Positions 1 to 9,173 of a stretch of DNA of 41,688 nucleotides are shown here, in pieces. Position 1 is the stretch's first letter, and every line of letters begins with the position of its first letter. A program made the position numbers and the translations under genes. The DNA comes from Synechococcus sp. ARS1019 (lineage in GTDB: Bacteria > Cyanobacteriota > Cyanobacteriia > PCC-6307 > Cyanobiaceae), in the NCBI GenBank assembly GCA_002690325.1, contig NZED01000035.1, positions 1 to 41,688 of the forward strand. Direction: 5' to 3'. The notes under the pieces were generated by a model, which searched no databases, was not told where the DNA came from, and saw only the letters and a list, made by a program, of their open reading frames with translations.

Positions 1-1676
1 ATGTGAAGATCGGGCCGTGACCGAGCGCTATCTCGACGATCTGTGTATCCAGCCTGAGAGTTGATGAGCTGCTGACAGGCGCGACGCGTAATCGCCATCA
101 TTGTCAGGGTTGGACTTTGCCAAGCGGACGTAGGCCAGCAGGCTCCATCCACCACCAAGACGTTTGGGCACTGCCAAAGTCGATTCCAGGGGTCCACAAC
201 ACTGAATTCAGCGTTGGTGCCCATCGCAGCTCCACCCACTTCGTGGATGTAATACCCAGGAGGTGGGGCCGATTCTGAGAGGGCGACAGCTCCGCTCAGG
301 ATGGGTTCGATGAGAGGGATCCGAAATAAGTCTTTGATGGGAAGAGCGATGCCTCCCGCGGCCTCGATGCAGGCCTTCATGGTGCTGCGCATGTGACGCA
401 CCATGGCCTGCTCATTGGTGCGCCATCGGCAGGCGATGTAGGGCACGGCCATGCCCCAGCGATCGCGCTTAGCGCTGAGGCTCACACAGTTTTTTGGATT
501 GGGCAGCACTTCCCCATGACCGATCAGGAACCCAGTACTGCTGTTGCGTTGTCGTTTCAACAGCTCTGGTGGATCGAAGCGTCCGATGCCTCCCCAGAGT
601 CCATATCCACCGAGGAAGTCGGCATTGTGAAGGTGACGACCGAAGGGGATGAAAAAGCTTCCAGCTCCACTGAGTGCCGGTTGTGGAGTGTTGGATTCAC
701 CCGGCATCGCGAAGAACTGCGATGTCGAGACGTGATCCATCAAGCGCTGTCCAAGTCGTCCTGAGACATCACGCAAGCCGTATTGCATGGAGCGCAACAG
801 CATGGACACGCTCTGGATGGTGGAACCGCAGAGCACAACATGGGTTGCTTTGAACTCTTTTCTGGAGCCATCGCTTTGATCAACGGCGACGACACCGCTC
901 GCATGGCTTCCACTTGGAGCGATCAACAGCCGCTCCACTTTGTGGTCGCTCAGTAGGTTCACCAGACCACTGGACAGAGCTTGTTTCAGCGAACTGCCGC
1001 GGCTGCTTGATCGTGGCCAGGCACCGTCCTGTTCTGGATTATGTGGAGCAAAACCGCGTGAGTGGATGACGTCGTACCCCAGTTGTGCATGCACGTTGTC
1101 GGCAAACCGTTCTTCGGCTCGTGTGAAGGGCAACGGCTCCAAACCGTTCCCATCCGGGAGATGTGGAATCTGATCCTGGCCCGCGTGGATGCCCAATTCG
1201 TGCTCCAGAGCGTCGTAATGATCGGCGAGATCCGACGAAGCAATGGGCCACGCGTTGATGTCTTCTCCGGTGTTCAATCCTGAGAAGTCTTCATCCGATA
1301 AGCGCAGTGTGATTCCTCCCCAAGTGAGGCTGCGGCCTCCGATTTGATGTCCTTGGGTCCATAAAAAGGGTTGATCTTTCGGATGGTCATATGGATGAAG
1401 ACGTTCATCCACATACAGCTCAGGATTGTTTTTCCAGTACCCCGGATGTTGGGCTTGGCGTTGATGCCGTCCACTGCTGATTCCATGGAGACGTCCGATC
1501 GTGTTTCTGAGCTCTCCAGGAAATGTTTGCTCCGCTGTTAGCGCTCGACCGGCCTCGATCACCAACACTCTGCAACCACCTTGGCTCAGGGTCATTGCCG
1601 CGATGCCGCCGGTTGCACCGGATCCGACAACGATCACATCCCAGCGAGCGTTTGGTTCGATCGATGGCTCATTCAT
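1..1676 (-). CDS. GMC-family FAD oxidoreductase, C-terminus cut by window edge
   Basis: The reading frame is open from an ATG at 1676 to the left edge (558 codons, no stop seen). The N-terminus carries the FAD-binding Rossmann motif GSGATGG at about residues 17-23, followed by VLVIEAG, the usual acidic end of the second strand. The C-terminal part has the GMC signature: HEVGGAAMG near residue 478 and VVDGACWPTSAWQSPTLT near residue 510-528. GMC enzymes oxidise alcohols or sugars with flavin; His in the first motif and Asn or His in the second form the catalytic pair. Here the second position reads Ser (QSPTLT instead of NPTLT), which is unusual. Substrate unknown. Only a short tail should be missing, because the family normally ends soon after this motif. 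It diverges from the gene at 1733, with 56 bases between the starts. Confidence 0.88.
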   Translation of the reverse strand, partial: MNEPSIEPNARWDVIVVGSGATGGIAAMTLSQGGCRVLVIEAGRALTAEQTFPGELRNTIGRLHGISSGRHQRQAQHPGYWKNNPELYVDERLHPYDHPKDQPFLWTQGHQIGGRSLTWGGITLRLSDEDFSGLNTGEDINAWPIASSDLADHYDALEHELGIHAGQDQIPHLPDGNGLEPLPFTRAEERFADNVHAQLGYDVIHSRGFAPHNPEQDGAWPRSSSRGSSLKQALSSGLVNLLSDHKVERLLIAPSGSHASGVVAVDQSDGSRKEFKATHVVLCGSTIQSVSMLLRSMQYGLRDVSGRLGQRLMDHVSTSQFFAMPGESNTPQPALSGAGSFFIPFGRHLHNADFLGGYGLWGGIGRFDPPELLKRQRNSSTGFLIGHGEVLPNPKNCVSLSAKRDRWGMAVPYIACRWRTNEQAMVRHMRSTMKACIEAAGGIALPIKDLFRIPLIEPILSGAVALSESAPPPGYYIHEVGGAAMGTNAEFSVVDPWNRLWQCPNVLVVDGACWPTSAWQSPTLTMMAITRRACQQLINSQAGYTDRRDSARSRPDLH

Positions 1677-1732
1677 TGCTGCATATTCTCAGAGATCCGT
1701 CACAGCCGTTCTGGTGTTCTTCCATCAAACTG

Positions 1733-2242
1733 ATGCGAGGAAGCACCGATGGGCTGATCTTGAAAGAAATCCGTGGCGTTTTGTTCCCTTTGCTGGTTTG
1801 TCTCTTGCTGTTTGGTGTTGCACAACCGTCGTTGGCTTGTGTCGAAGGTTTGGCCTGGGGGATGACGTTGGATCAAGTCAAAGCTCATCTTGGGGAAACG
1901 CAATCAACAGGTGATAGCCAGCGTCAGCGATACATCGCCCATGATGTGAAGCTGGACCAAATCCCTGTCTCTCAGGTGATGTTTGATCTCGATCAAGATA
2001 AGGGCCTTCGCTCACTGGCCTACGAGTTCAACGTGGATGACATGACGGAGGTTTTGGCCAGCCTGCGGGCTCGCCATGGTCAGCCAGTGAGTACCAGCAT
2101 CGAAGACAAACGCCACACAGAGCAACTCTGGGTTTGGAATACGGGTGACGATCTCATTACTGCAGTGAAAAGCGATTCGGCTAATCGCCAACAATTTTTG
2201 ATTTCCTACCGGCCTAGTCGTTTACGTCCGGAGATGCTCTGA
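1733..2242 (+). CDS. Small secreted protein of unknown function
   Basis: A 169-residue protein. The ATG at 1733 was chosen because it gives a classical signal peptide: a charged N-terminus, the hydrophobic run VLFPLLVCLLLFGV and a likely cleavage site near PSLA/C at residues 34-38. Longer in-frame starts would run into the divergent oxidoreductase gene. The mature part begins CVEGLAWGMTLDQVKAHLG; a WGM...QV...LG pattern is seen in many exported small proteins where it opens an alpha-beta repeat, but I cannot assign a family. It is probably exported to the periplasm or thylakoid lumen. The gene ends shortly before a bidirectional terminator, so it appears monocistronic. Confidence 0.7.
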   Translation: MRGSTDGLILKEIRGVLFPLLVCLLLFGVAQPSLACVEGLAWGMTLDQVKAHLGETQSTGDSQRQRYIAHDVKLDQIPVSQVMFDLDQDKGLRSLAYEFNVDDMTEVLASLRARHGQPVSTSIEDKRHTEQLWVWNTGDDLITAVKSDSANRQQFLISYRPSRLRPEML

Positions 2243-2317
2243 TTGCGTTGTTGGTTCAGCCAATTTGTTGTGTTTATTGATTGCTTGCTCACTTCTTCTG
2301 ACAGATTGAAAAGCAAT

Positions 2318-2347
2318 AAAAAAGGGACTGTTTATAGTCCCTTTTTT
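2318..2347. terminator. Bidirectional rho-independent terminator
   Basis: A 12-base A-rich/GC arm (AAAAAAGGGACT) pairs with AGTCCCTTTTTT across a 6-base loop. The A-tract on one side and the T-tract on the other make it work in both directions, ending the secreted-protein gene (rightward) and the initiator tRNA (leftward). Confidence 0.85.
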
Positions 2348-2359
2348 ATTCTGATTTGG

Positions 2360-2433
<74 letters not shown>

Positions 2434-2480
2434 ACGACTCCTTAACTATACAGGTTGGTGTCGCCCAATACGGCTTGTTG

Positions 2481-3455
2481 TCAGCTGTTCTGTCGCAGAG
2501 TTCCACTCACCTCAAGGGTGACTCCGTTGTTGACAATCAGTACTTGTTGCTCTAGCTCATCGAGGCTTGTGGGTGTTAGCCATTCCAGTTCCCGTAACAG
2601 GTGAAGGGCGACGGCTTGCTTGGCCCGTCGGGCACCGTCTTCAACTTTGATCGCCACACCAAGTCCTTCTCCGATTCTGCTGAGGCATTGCACTCCCTCG
2701 GCGCCTCCTTTGCTGAGGACCTGGCCATGGCTGCGGCGCATGAGCTCGGTATCAAACCGTCCATCTCCAGCCACCAGATCAGGCTGCGTCAACATGGCGC
2801 GGGAAATTTGTTCCAATTCCGCATGCCGTGACGCTCCGAGGTGCGCAAATAGGAGAGCCATCTGCGCGAGCTGCAAGCGCAAGGTGGGGGCTCCGCAGTC
2901 ATCCCGAGTGGCTAAAAGTTCCTGAGGAGGCAAGCCAAGCAATTCGGCGACACGCCGTTGGATTTCTTCCTGCAAGGGGTGATCGGATTGGAGATAGGAC
3001 TCCAATGGCCAGCCCATCTTTCGGCAAGTTGCCAGAAATGCGGCGTGCTTCCCCGAGCAATTGTGTTGCAGCGGGCTGTCTCCCCACTCGGGTTTTGGAC
3101 ACTGCAATTGAGAGCTCTCCAGCTCTGCCTTCCAGAGCAGTTTGAAGGCTTCCCTGGCATGCATTGTGCTGCCGCAGTGGGAAGCAGAGCTGATGGCGAG
3201 TCCCCGATCGCCGACATCCATTTGATCTGCGGCACCGCTACTCACGAAGGGCAGCGCTTGAAAGGGCTTCAGTGCTGAGCGGATGAAGGTCTCATAGCCA
3301 GCTTCACCGGCTGCCATCAACACCCTGCCTTGCTCATCGCAAACCACGGCATGAACGCGATGGTGGGATTCGGCGATGGAGCCCCGATTCAGGGTGACCA
3401 TCAGCGGCGATCCGTTGGATCGTCCAGCGGTTGAGAAACCGGAGGAGAAAGACAT
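2481..3455 (-). CDS. L-asparaginase II family protein
   Basis: A 324-residue protein of the bacterial asparaginase II family, expected to hydrolyse L-asparagine to aspartate and ammonia in the cytoplasm. Family landmarks are visible in order: LNRGSIAESHHRVHAVV near the N-terminus, ETFIRSALKPFQALP, SSASHCGSTMHAREAF, NCSGKHAAFLATC, DDCGAPTLRL and GAEGVQCLSRIGEGLGVAIKVEDG. ATG 3455 was chosen because it lies 20 bases after the stop of the CGLD27 gene and directly precedes the conserved domain; longer forms would overlap that gene. It is the last gene of a leftward operon with DUF3318, rsfS and CGLD27. Substrate specificity is inferred from the family only. Confidence 0.88.
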   Translation of the reverse strand: MSFSSGFSTAGRSNGSPLMVTLNRGSIAESHHRVHAVVCDEQGRVLMAAGEAGYETFIRSALKPFQALPFVSSGAADQMDVGDRGLAISSASHCGSTMHAREAFKLLWKAELESSQLQCPKPEWGDSPLQHNCSGKHAAFLATCRKMGWPLESYLQSDHPLQEEIQRRVAELLGLPPQELLATRDDCGAPTLRLQLAQMALLFAHLGASRHAELEQISRAMLTQPDLVAGDGRFDTELMRRSHGQVLSKGGAEGVQCLSRIGEGLGVAIKVEDGARRAKQAVALHLLRELEWLTPTSLDELEQQVLIVNNGVTLEVSGTLRQNS

Positions 3456-3475
3456 CCCCAGAGATGATCGCGTTT

Positions 3476-3970
3476 TCAGAGAGCCTGACAGAGGCCCGCG
3501 CCGCACAGCATCAAGCCTGCGGACATGCCCATAGCCCAACTGAGCCGTCCAAGGATCGGTCGAACCTCGTGGCGTGCAATCAGCAGATCTTTTTCTCGCC
3601 ACGACAAGGGTTTTTCCCAGGTTTGTCCGTCGTACCAACCGGATTCCTCGTATTCCACCGATTCACTCAGCAAACGCTTCATCACATAGGTCCATCCCAG
3701 CCACTGCCGCACGAGGAGAAGCAACGGAAGCACTAGCCCCGCAACTGATCCAGCCAGGACGAGTCGGATGGGCTCATGGCGCAAGGTCCAATCGCCACTG
3801 GCGATCAATACACAGACCGGCAAAATCAGCAACCAGCTCAACGCCAAAGCGCGCGTGAGGCCGGAACCACTGGTGGTGGGCCAACGAAAGAACCACGATT
3901 CAGTGAGTTGCTGGAACTCCTCCAGAGGTCGCTGTTCTGGAGGAACAGGGCAGGCCACAAAGTCGGCCAT
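3476..3970 (-). CDS. CGLD27/Ycf36 family membrane protein (DUF1230)
   Basis: A 164-residue protein beginning MADFVACPVPPEQRPLEEFQQL, which matches the conserved opening of the CGLD27/Ycf36 family found in cyanobacteria, plastids and plants. Two hydrophobic segments (about residues 40-57 and 69-87) predict a membrane location, followed by a soluble, conserved part with YEESGWYDGQTWEKP and a last hydrophobic stretch at the C-terminus. Plant CGLD27 has been linked to iron-deficiency and photosynthetic fitness; the biochemical role is not known. It sits 16 bases after rsfS and 20 bases before the asparaginase gene, so co-transcription is likely. Confidence 0.85.
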   Translation of the reverse strand: MADFVACPVPPEQRPLEEFQQLTESWFFRWPTTSGSGLTRALALSWLLILPVCVLIASGDWTLRHEPIRLVLAGSVAGLVLPLLLLVRQWLGWTYVMKRLLSESVEYEESGWYDGQTWEKPLSWREKDLLIARHEVRPILGRLSWAMGMSAGLMLCGAGLCQAL

Positions 3971-3986
3971 TAATCGACGAAGCCCT

Positions 3987-4343
3987 TCACTTTGCTGAAG
4001 CTAGATAGCTACGGCTTTCACCGTGGCTCCAGAAGGCCTCGAGATCGTAATAGCCACGTTCATCGGGCATCAGAACATGCACGATCACCTCGCCGTAATC
4101 GAGGAGCGCCCACCGACCTTCGTTCACGCCTTCTTTGCGAAGAGGCAGACGTTGGACTTCGTCTTCCAATCGATCTTGCACAGAACGAGCGATCGCTCGA
4201 ACCTGAACATCAGACTGCCCACCTGCAATGACAAGCCAATCGGCAAGGCTGGACACTTCATCCACCCTGATCAGCCTGATATCAGTCGCTTTGCGATCGT
4301 CACAGGCATCGGCGGCTAGTGCGGCCAGCTGTTCACTATCCAT
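3987..4343 (-). CDS. rsfS: Ribosome silencing factor RsfS
   Basis: A 118-residue RsfS/Iojap protein. The family binds ribosomal protein L14 (uL14) on the 50S subunit and blocks 30S joining, reducing translation when nutrients are short. Visible family motifs are ATDIRLIRVDEVSSLADWLVIAGG, ARSVQDRLE, and WALLDYGEVIVHVLMPDERGYYDLEAFW near the end. ATG 4343 was chosen because it starts exactly at the family N-terminus; its start overlaps the stop of the upstream DUF3318 gene by 8 bases (TATGGATAG), pointing to translational coupling. It is the second gene of a leftward four-gene operon. Confidence 0.93.
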   Translation of the reverse strand: MDSEQLAALAADACDDRKATDIRLIRVDEVSSLADWLVIAGGQSDVQVRAIARSVQDRLEDEVQRLPLRKEGVNEGRWALLDYGEVIVHVLMPDERGYYDLEAFWSHGESRSYLASAK

Positions 4344-4971
4344 AAACGTTCTCACTGGTAACGGAGCTGCGTGAACCCTCTTGCTGAGCCATCTCAGCGC
4401 GGGCTTTGCTCGCACTCTTGCGCAGTGCCTCCAAGCGATCTTCGTAGAAGCTTCGACGACGCTTTTTACGTGTCTGTTCGACGAGTTCCTTCAGGGCTCC
4501 CCCAAGGCTGCGGTACGCATTCGGAACGCTGTATCCGAAACGGCAAGCCAAATCAATGGCCCGCTCGTCGGCTGAGATTGCGTCCTGAAGTCGTTTCTCG
4601 GAGTTGTTTTTGAGGTAGAGGCGGTAGCCCGCAAAGCCCGACAAACCCAAGGCCATCATCAGCAGCAGTCCGTCCTGGACCCACAGTTCTCCAATCGCAC
4701 CACCCAGACCGATCGCCAAAGCTGCCATTTCCCAACCATCCCGAGGGATGGTGTCGTTCTGAATGCGCCCAACTTCGTGCCAGAACAACAGATTGCGGTG
4801 ATCCAGGGCTAGTCCGTCCCAGCGTTCGAGATCGATCTGAATTTCAACCTCATCCCTGCCGATCTCCTCGAGGGTGATCAACGGTGGCTCGACCGCCGCA
4901 GCGGATTCCACAAAGACCCAGCTCTGCATTTCAGGTGGCATCAGCCCCTTCAGGCGCTGGAGCTCACTCAT
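4336..4971 (-). CDS. DUF3318 membrane protein
   Basis: A cyanobacterial DUF3318-type protein. With the start at ATG 4971 (MSELQRLKGLMPPEM) it has 211 residues; this start was preferred because family members begin with this LxRLxxLMPP segment and because it leaves about 110 bases for the divergent carB promoter. A longer form from ATG 5076 (246 residues) is also open and cannot be excluded. The protein has an acidic N-terminal domain with FWHEVGRIQND, one or two hydrophobic segments around MAALAIGLGGAIG and LLLMMALGLSGFAGY, and a basic helical C-terminus ending in a Lys/Arg-rich coil. Function unknown. First gene of the operon with rsfS. Confidence 0.78.
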   Translation of the reverse strand: MSELQRLKGLMPPEMQSWVFVESAAAVEPPLITLEEIGRDEVEIQIDLERWDGLALDHRNLLFWHEVGRIQNDTIPRDGWEMAALAIGLGGAIGELWVQDGLLLMMALGLSGFAGYRLYLKNNSEKRLQDAISADERAIDLACRFGYSVPNAYRSLGGALKELVEQTRKKRRRSFYEDRLEALRKSASKARAEMAQQEGSRSSVTSENVYG

Positions 4972-5084
4972 CACATCCGACGACACATACCCCAACGGTA
5001 GCGAGCCTCTTGCTGTGATTCGTGCATCGTGAGCGGAAACTGTCGCGTGAGAGGCTGAGGCTGTTTGGCTATTCACCTCAGCTC

Positions 5085-8000
5085 ATGCCTAGGCGGACCG
5101 ATCTGCGCCGCATTTTGCTGTTGGGCTCCGGGCCGATCGTGATCGGTCAGGCCTGTGAATTTGATTACTCGGGAACCCAGGCCTGCAAAGCACTTCGAGC
5201 CGAAGGTTTTGAGGTTGTGTTGGTGAATTCCAACCCGGCGTCGATCATGACCGACCCGGAAATGGCTGATCGCACATACATCGAACCTCTCACCCCTGAA
5301 GTGGTGACACGGGTGATCGAAACCGAGCGCCCGGATGCCCTCTTGCCGACCATGGGTGGTCAGACCGCTCTGAACTTGGCCGTCACCCTGGCTGAGAACG
5401 GCACGCTTGAGCGTTTTGGTGTTGAGTTGATCGGGGCTGATCTTCAGGCCATTCAGAAGGCAGAAGACCGGCTTCTGTTTAAGCAAGCTATGGAACGCAT
5501 TGGCGTTCAGGTGTGCCCATCTGGCATTGCCTCGTCGATGGAGGAGGCGGAGGCGGTGGGTGCCGCCATTGGCAGTTTTCCTCGCATTATTCGACCGGCC
5601 TTCACGTTGGGGGGCAGCGGGGGAGGAATCGCTTACAACCCTGAGGAATATGCAGCCATCTGCAAGAGCGGATTAGAAGCCAGTCCTGTTTCCCAGATCC
5701 TGATCGAGCAGTCACTGCTGGGTTGGAAGGAATTCGAACTGGAGGTGATGCGTGACCGCGCAGACAACGTTGTCATCGTCTGCAGTATCGAGAATCTTGA
5801 CCCGATGGGGGTGCACACCGGTGATTCGATCACGGTGGCTCCTGCACAGACACTGACCGATCGGGAATACCAGCGCCTGCGTGATCAATCGATCGCGATT
5901 ATTCGTGAAATCGGAGTGGCGACCGGTGGCAGCAATATTCAGTTCGCGATCAATCCAGCGAACGGTGATGTCGTTGTTATTGAGATGAACCCTCGGGTGA
6001 GTCGTTCGTCTGCTCTGGCGAGTAAGGCCACCGGCTTTCCGATCGCAAAGATCGCTGCGCGCCTGGCCATCGGTTACACGCTGGACGAAATCCTGAACGA
6101 CATCACGGGGCAGACCCCTGCATGTTTCGAGCCCACAATCGATTACGTGGTCACGAAAATTCCGCGTTTTGCCTTTGAAAAATTTCGAGGAAGTCCCGCC
6201 GTCCTGACCACGTCGATGAAGTCCGTGGGAGAGGCGATGGCCATTGGACGTTGCTTCGAGGAGTCGTTTCAGAAAGCGATGCGATCGCTGGAAACAGGTC
6301 TCTCTGGATGGGGTGGTGATCGGATTGAACCGAATCTGTCCGATTCAGAGATTGATCGACTGCTCCGAACGCCATCACCGGAGCGGATCTTGACGGTTCG
6401 TACAGCGATGCTGCGTGGCCGCAGCAATGCGGAGATTCATCGGATGAGCAGCATTGATCCTTGGTTCCTCGCAAAGTTGCGTGGAATCATCAATCTCGAG
6501 CAGAGCTTGTTGAACGGCAAGCAGCTGGCGGATCTCAACTCGGACCAGTTACTCGAGCTCAAGCAACTTGGCTTTTCAGACCGTCAAATCGCCTGGGCTA
6601 CTGGATCGGATGAGCTGCAGGTTCGTCGTCACCGGCATGACCACGGCGTTCGAGCGGTGTTCAAGACCGTCGATACCTGTGCAGCTGAATTTGCTTCAAC
6701 CACGCCGTATCACTATTCAACCTATGAGCGGCCGCTCCAAACCCTGGCTGCCGACGGGACGTTGATTGATCGGCCTGTCGCCAATGAAGTCAGTGCTCCC
6801 TCAAAGGTCAAGCGAAAGATGATGATTTTGGGTGGGGGGCCCAATCGAATTGGTCAAGGCATCGAATTCGATTACTGCTGTTGTCACGCGTCCTTCGCAG
6901 CACAGGACCAAGGCATCACCACGGTGATGGTGAATAGCAACCCAGAAACGGTGTCCACTGATTACGACACCAGTGACAGTCTCTACTTCGAGCCGTTGAC
7001 CCTTGAGGATGTCCTCAATGTGATCGAAGTGGAACAACCCGATGGCGTGGTGGTTCAGTTCGGGGGGCAGACGCCGTTAAAACTCGCCATTCCTCTTCTG
7101 AACTGGTTGAACGGTGATGAAGGCAAGGCTTCAGGAACCTCCATCTGGGGAACATCTCCGGAATCGATCGATCGTGCTGAAGATCGCGAGCAGTTCGAGG
7201 CAATTCTTCGGGATTTGAACATTCGCCAACCGAGAAATGGTCTCGCCAGAAGTGAGGAGGAAGCTCGCAACGTGGCGACCAAGGTTGGTTATCCCGTGGT
7301 GGTGCGTCCCTCGTATGTGCTGGGTGGTCGTGCAATGGAAGTCGTCTTTGATCAAGACGAGCTCAACCGCTACATGCGAGAAGCGGTGCAGGTGGAACCT
7401 GATCATCCTGTTTTGATCGATCAGTACCTCGAAAATGCAGTTGAGGTCGATGTTGATGCGCTCTGCGATCACACCGGAGATGTGGTGATCGGCGGTTTGA
7501 TGGAGCACATCGAACCCGCGGGAATCCACTCGGGGGATTCCGCTTGCTGTTTGCCCGCGGTTTCGCTGGGAGAAACCGCCTTGGAAACCATTCGTGCTTG
7601 GAGTCGGGATCTTGCCTTGGCATTGCAAGTCCGTGGACTGATCAATCTGCAGTTCGCCGTTCAGCGCGCCGTGGATGGTGAGGAAATCGTTTACATCATT
7701 GAGGCCAACCCCAGAGCATCTCGCACAGTTCCCTTTGTTGCTAAAGCCACTGGCCAACCGCTGGCTCGTCTGGCCACGCGTTTGATGAGCGGAGAAACGC
7801 TTCGGCAGATTGGTTTGCAAGAGGAGCCTGTCCCACCGTTGCAAGCGATTAAGGAAGCGGTTTTGCCATTCCGACGCTTCCCAGGCTCCGACACAGTGTT
7901 GGGCCCTGAGATGCGCTCCACGGGAGAGGTCATGGGGTCCGCCACCAGTTTTGGCATGGCTTATGCCAAGGCCGAGCTCGGCGCTGGCGAAGCCTTGCCA

Positions 8001-8423
8001 ATAACAGGCACGGTTTTTCTGTCGACGCACGATCGCGATAAGGACTCTCTTGTTCCCGTGGCAGCTCGCTTGATTGAACTCGGATTTGATTTGATCGCGA
8101 CCTCCGGTACTGCCCATGCATTGGAGCGGGGAGGATTAACCGTTCGCTCGGTTCTCAAGGTCCATGAAGGGCGACCCAATATTGAAGATTTGATCCGCTC
8201 CAACCAAGTGCAGTTGGTGATCAATACTCCGATCGGGCGTCAGGCTGCCCACGACGACAAATATTTGCGTCGGGCTGCCCTGGATTACGCCGTTCCCACC
8301 GTCACAACGCTGGCGGGAGCCCGTGCCGCCGTTGAGGCTATTTCCGCGCTCCAGGATCAGCCCACTCTTGGCATCCACGCCTTGCAAGATGTTCATTCCG
8401 GTTTGATCGGTTCGCGTCGGTAG
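5085..8423 (+). CDS. carB: Carbamoyl-phosphate synthase large subunit
   Basis: A 1112-residue enzyme, the usual length of CarB. It makes carbamoyl phosphate from bicarbonate, ammonia (delivered by CarA) and two ATP, feeding arginine and pyrimidine synthesis. The internal duplication is clear: [20 protein letters not shown] near residue 14 and [15 protein letters not shown] near residue 580 open the two synthetase halves. ATP-grasp motifs follow in each, for example [16 protein letters not shown] and [14 protein letters not shown], as do [20 protein letters not shown] and [18 protein letters not shown]. The last 140 residues are the methylglyoxal-synthase-like allosteric domain ([12 protein letters not shown]). 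ATG 5085 gives the family N-terminus [17 protein letters not shown]. carA is not in the window, which is common in cyanobacteria. Confidence 0.98.
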   Translation: MPRRTDLRRILLLGSGPIVIGQACEFDYSGTQACKALRAEGFEVVLVNSNPASIMTDPEMADRTYIEPLTPEVVTRVIETERPDALLPTMGGQTALNLAVTLAENGTLERFGVELIGADLQAIQKAEDRLLFKQAMERIGVQVCPSGIASSMEEAEAVGAAIGSFPRIIRPAFTLGGSGGGIAYNPEEYAAICKSGLEASPVSQILIEQSLLGWKEFELEVMRDRADNVVIVCSIENLDPMGVHTGDSITVAPAQTLTDREYQRLRDQSIAIIREIGVATGGSNIQFAINPANGDVVVIEMNPRVSRSSALASKATGFPIAKIAARLAIGYTLDEILNDITGQTPACFEPTIDYVVTKIPRFAFEKFRGSPAVLTTSMKSVGEAMAIGRCFEESFQKAMRSLETGLSGWGGDRIEPNLSDSEIDRLLRTPSPERILTVRTAMLRGRSNAEIHRMSSIDPWFLAKLRGIINLEQSLLNGKQLADLNSDQLLELKQLGFSDRQIAWATGSDELQVRRHRHDHGVRAVFKTVDTCAAEFASTTPYHYSTYERPLQTLAADGTLIDRPVANEVSAPSKVKRKMMILGGGPNRIGQGIEFDYCCCHASFAAQDQGITTVMVNSNPETVSTDYDTSDSLYFEPLTLEDVLNVIEVEQPDGVVVQFGGQTPLKLAIPLLNWLNGDEGKASGTSIWGTSPESIDRAEDREQFEAILRDLNIRQPRNGLARSEEEARNVATKVGYPVVVRPSYVLGGRAMEVVFDQDELNRYMREAVQVEPDHPVLIDQYLENAVEVDVDALCDHTGDVVIGGLMEHIEPAGIHSGDSACCLPAVSLGETALETIRAWSRDLALALQVRGLINLQFAVQRAVDGEEIVYIIEANPRASRTVPFVAKATGQPLARLATRLMSGETLRQIGLQEEPVPPLQAIKEAVLPFRRFPGSDTVLGPEMRSTGEVMGSATSFGMAYAKAELGAGEALPITGTVFLSTHDRDKDSLVPVAARLIELGFDLIATSGTAHALERGGLTVRSVLKVHEGRPNIEDLIRSNQVQLVINTPIGRQAAHDDKYLRRAALDYAVPTVTTLAGARAAVEAISALQDQPTLGIHALQDVHSGLIGSRR

Positions 8424-8448
8424 GGTTGAAACCCACGATGAATCCGTT

Positions 8449-9114
8449 GTGACAACGTCTGTCCCTCTGAAGCCTGGAACCGATCTCCGACCCGTGTTTC
8501 AGCGTGCTTACGAGAATCGCTACACCTGGGACCCAGGCTTCGGTGGCTACAGCGGAACCTGTGTTTGGAGTCAGGGCGACCAGCGGGTTGAAGGTCGCTT
8601 CAGTATTGGCAAGGACTTGAAAGCCTCCGTCGAGGGAATCGAAGACGAAACCGTGCTCAAGGCTGTTCATTCACAGCTCTGGGAAGTGGCGATTCACCGG
8701 GTTCGTCGCGCCTTTGAGCAAACCCACGCGGAGAACACGTTTACTGCGGGTGAGACCGATGCGGTTGGTACAGAGGTGATCGTTGGCGGCAAAGGAGAGG
8801 GCGATCGCTATCGCATCAAAGATGATGTGGTGACGATGGTTCATCGCCATATCCATGGAACTGTCGTGACGATTTTCACCACGGCGATCACAGATACAGG
8901 AAGTGGCTCCCTCAGCCACACCTACACCAGCCAATACGCAGATCCAGCTACCGGTGAAGCACGCGGTGGTCGCAGCAGTTTCAAGGACACGTTCGTTCCT
9001 CTTTCGGAAAGCGGTCCTTGGGTTCTTCAGGAACGTGTGATTGAGACTGAAGCCCACGGTGAACAGCCCGCCGGTTCTCAGACCTTCCGTTTCGAGAATC
9101 TCGAAGCACTCTGA
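8449..9114 (+). CDS. DUF3386 family protein
   Basis: A 221-residue soluble protein with a GTG start 25 bases after carB. It resembles cyanobacterial DUF3386 proteins: an opening FQRAYENRYTWDPGFGGYSG, a central GDRYRIKDDVVTMVHRHIHGTVVTIFT, and a closing region with Arg/Gly-rich SQYADPATGEARGG. There is no signal peptide or membrane segment. The pattern of alternating strands suggests a beta-barrel or lipocalin-like fold, but that is inference. Function unknown. Its stop codon is followed within 12 bases by the hairpin that covers the start of the next gene. Confidence 0.8.
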   Translation: MTTSVPLKPGTDLRPVFQRAYENRYTWDPGFGGYSGTCVWSQGDQRVEGRFSIGKDLKASVEGIEDETVLKAVHSQLWEVAIHRVRRAFEQTHAENTFTAGETDAVGTEVIVGGKGEGDRYRIKDDVVTMVHRHIHGTVVTIFTTAITDTGSGSLSHTYTSQYADPATGEARGGRSSFKDTFVPLSESGPWVLQERVIETEAHGEQPAGSQTFRFENLEAL

Positions 9115-9126
9115 TTGCATTGCCGG

Positions 9127-9173
9127 CCATCGCCAGCTGTGACACCATCCACGGATTCACACGCTGGCGATGG
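9127..9173 (+). promoter_or_regulatory. Start-codon-sequestering hairpin before the symporter gene
   Basis: CCATCGCCAGC at 9127-9137 is the exact reverse complement of GCTGGCGATGG at 9163-9173. A bulged C at 9162 separates this 11-bp stem from a further 5-bp stem (TGTGA/TCACA), leaving a 14-base loop. The ATG of the symporter (9170-9172) lies inside the 3' arm, so the mRNA fold would hide the start codon. No T-tract follows, so it does not look like a terminator. Confidence 0.65.

Noticed and set aside
7131-8117. A 328-codon open frame antisense to carB
   Set aside because: Same reason: shadow of the conserved C-terminal half of CarB, without family motifs.
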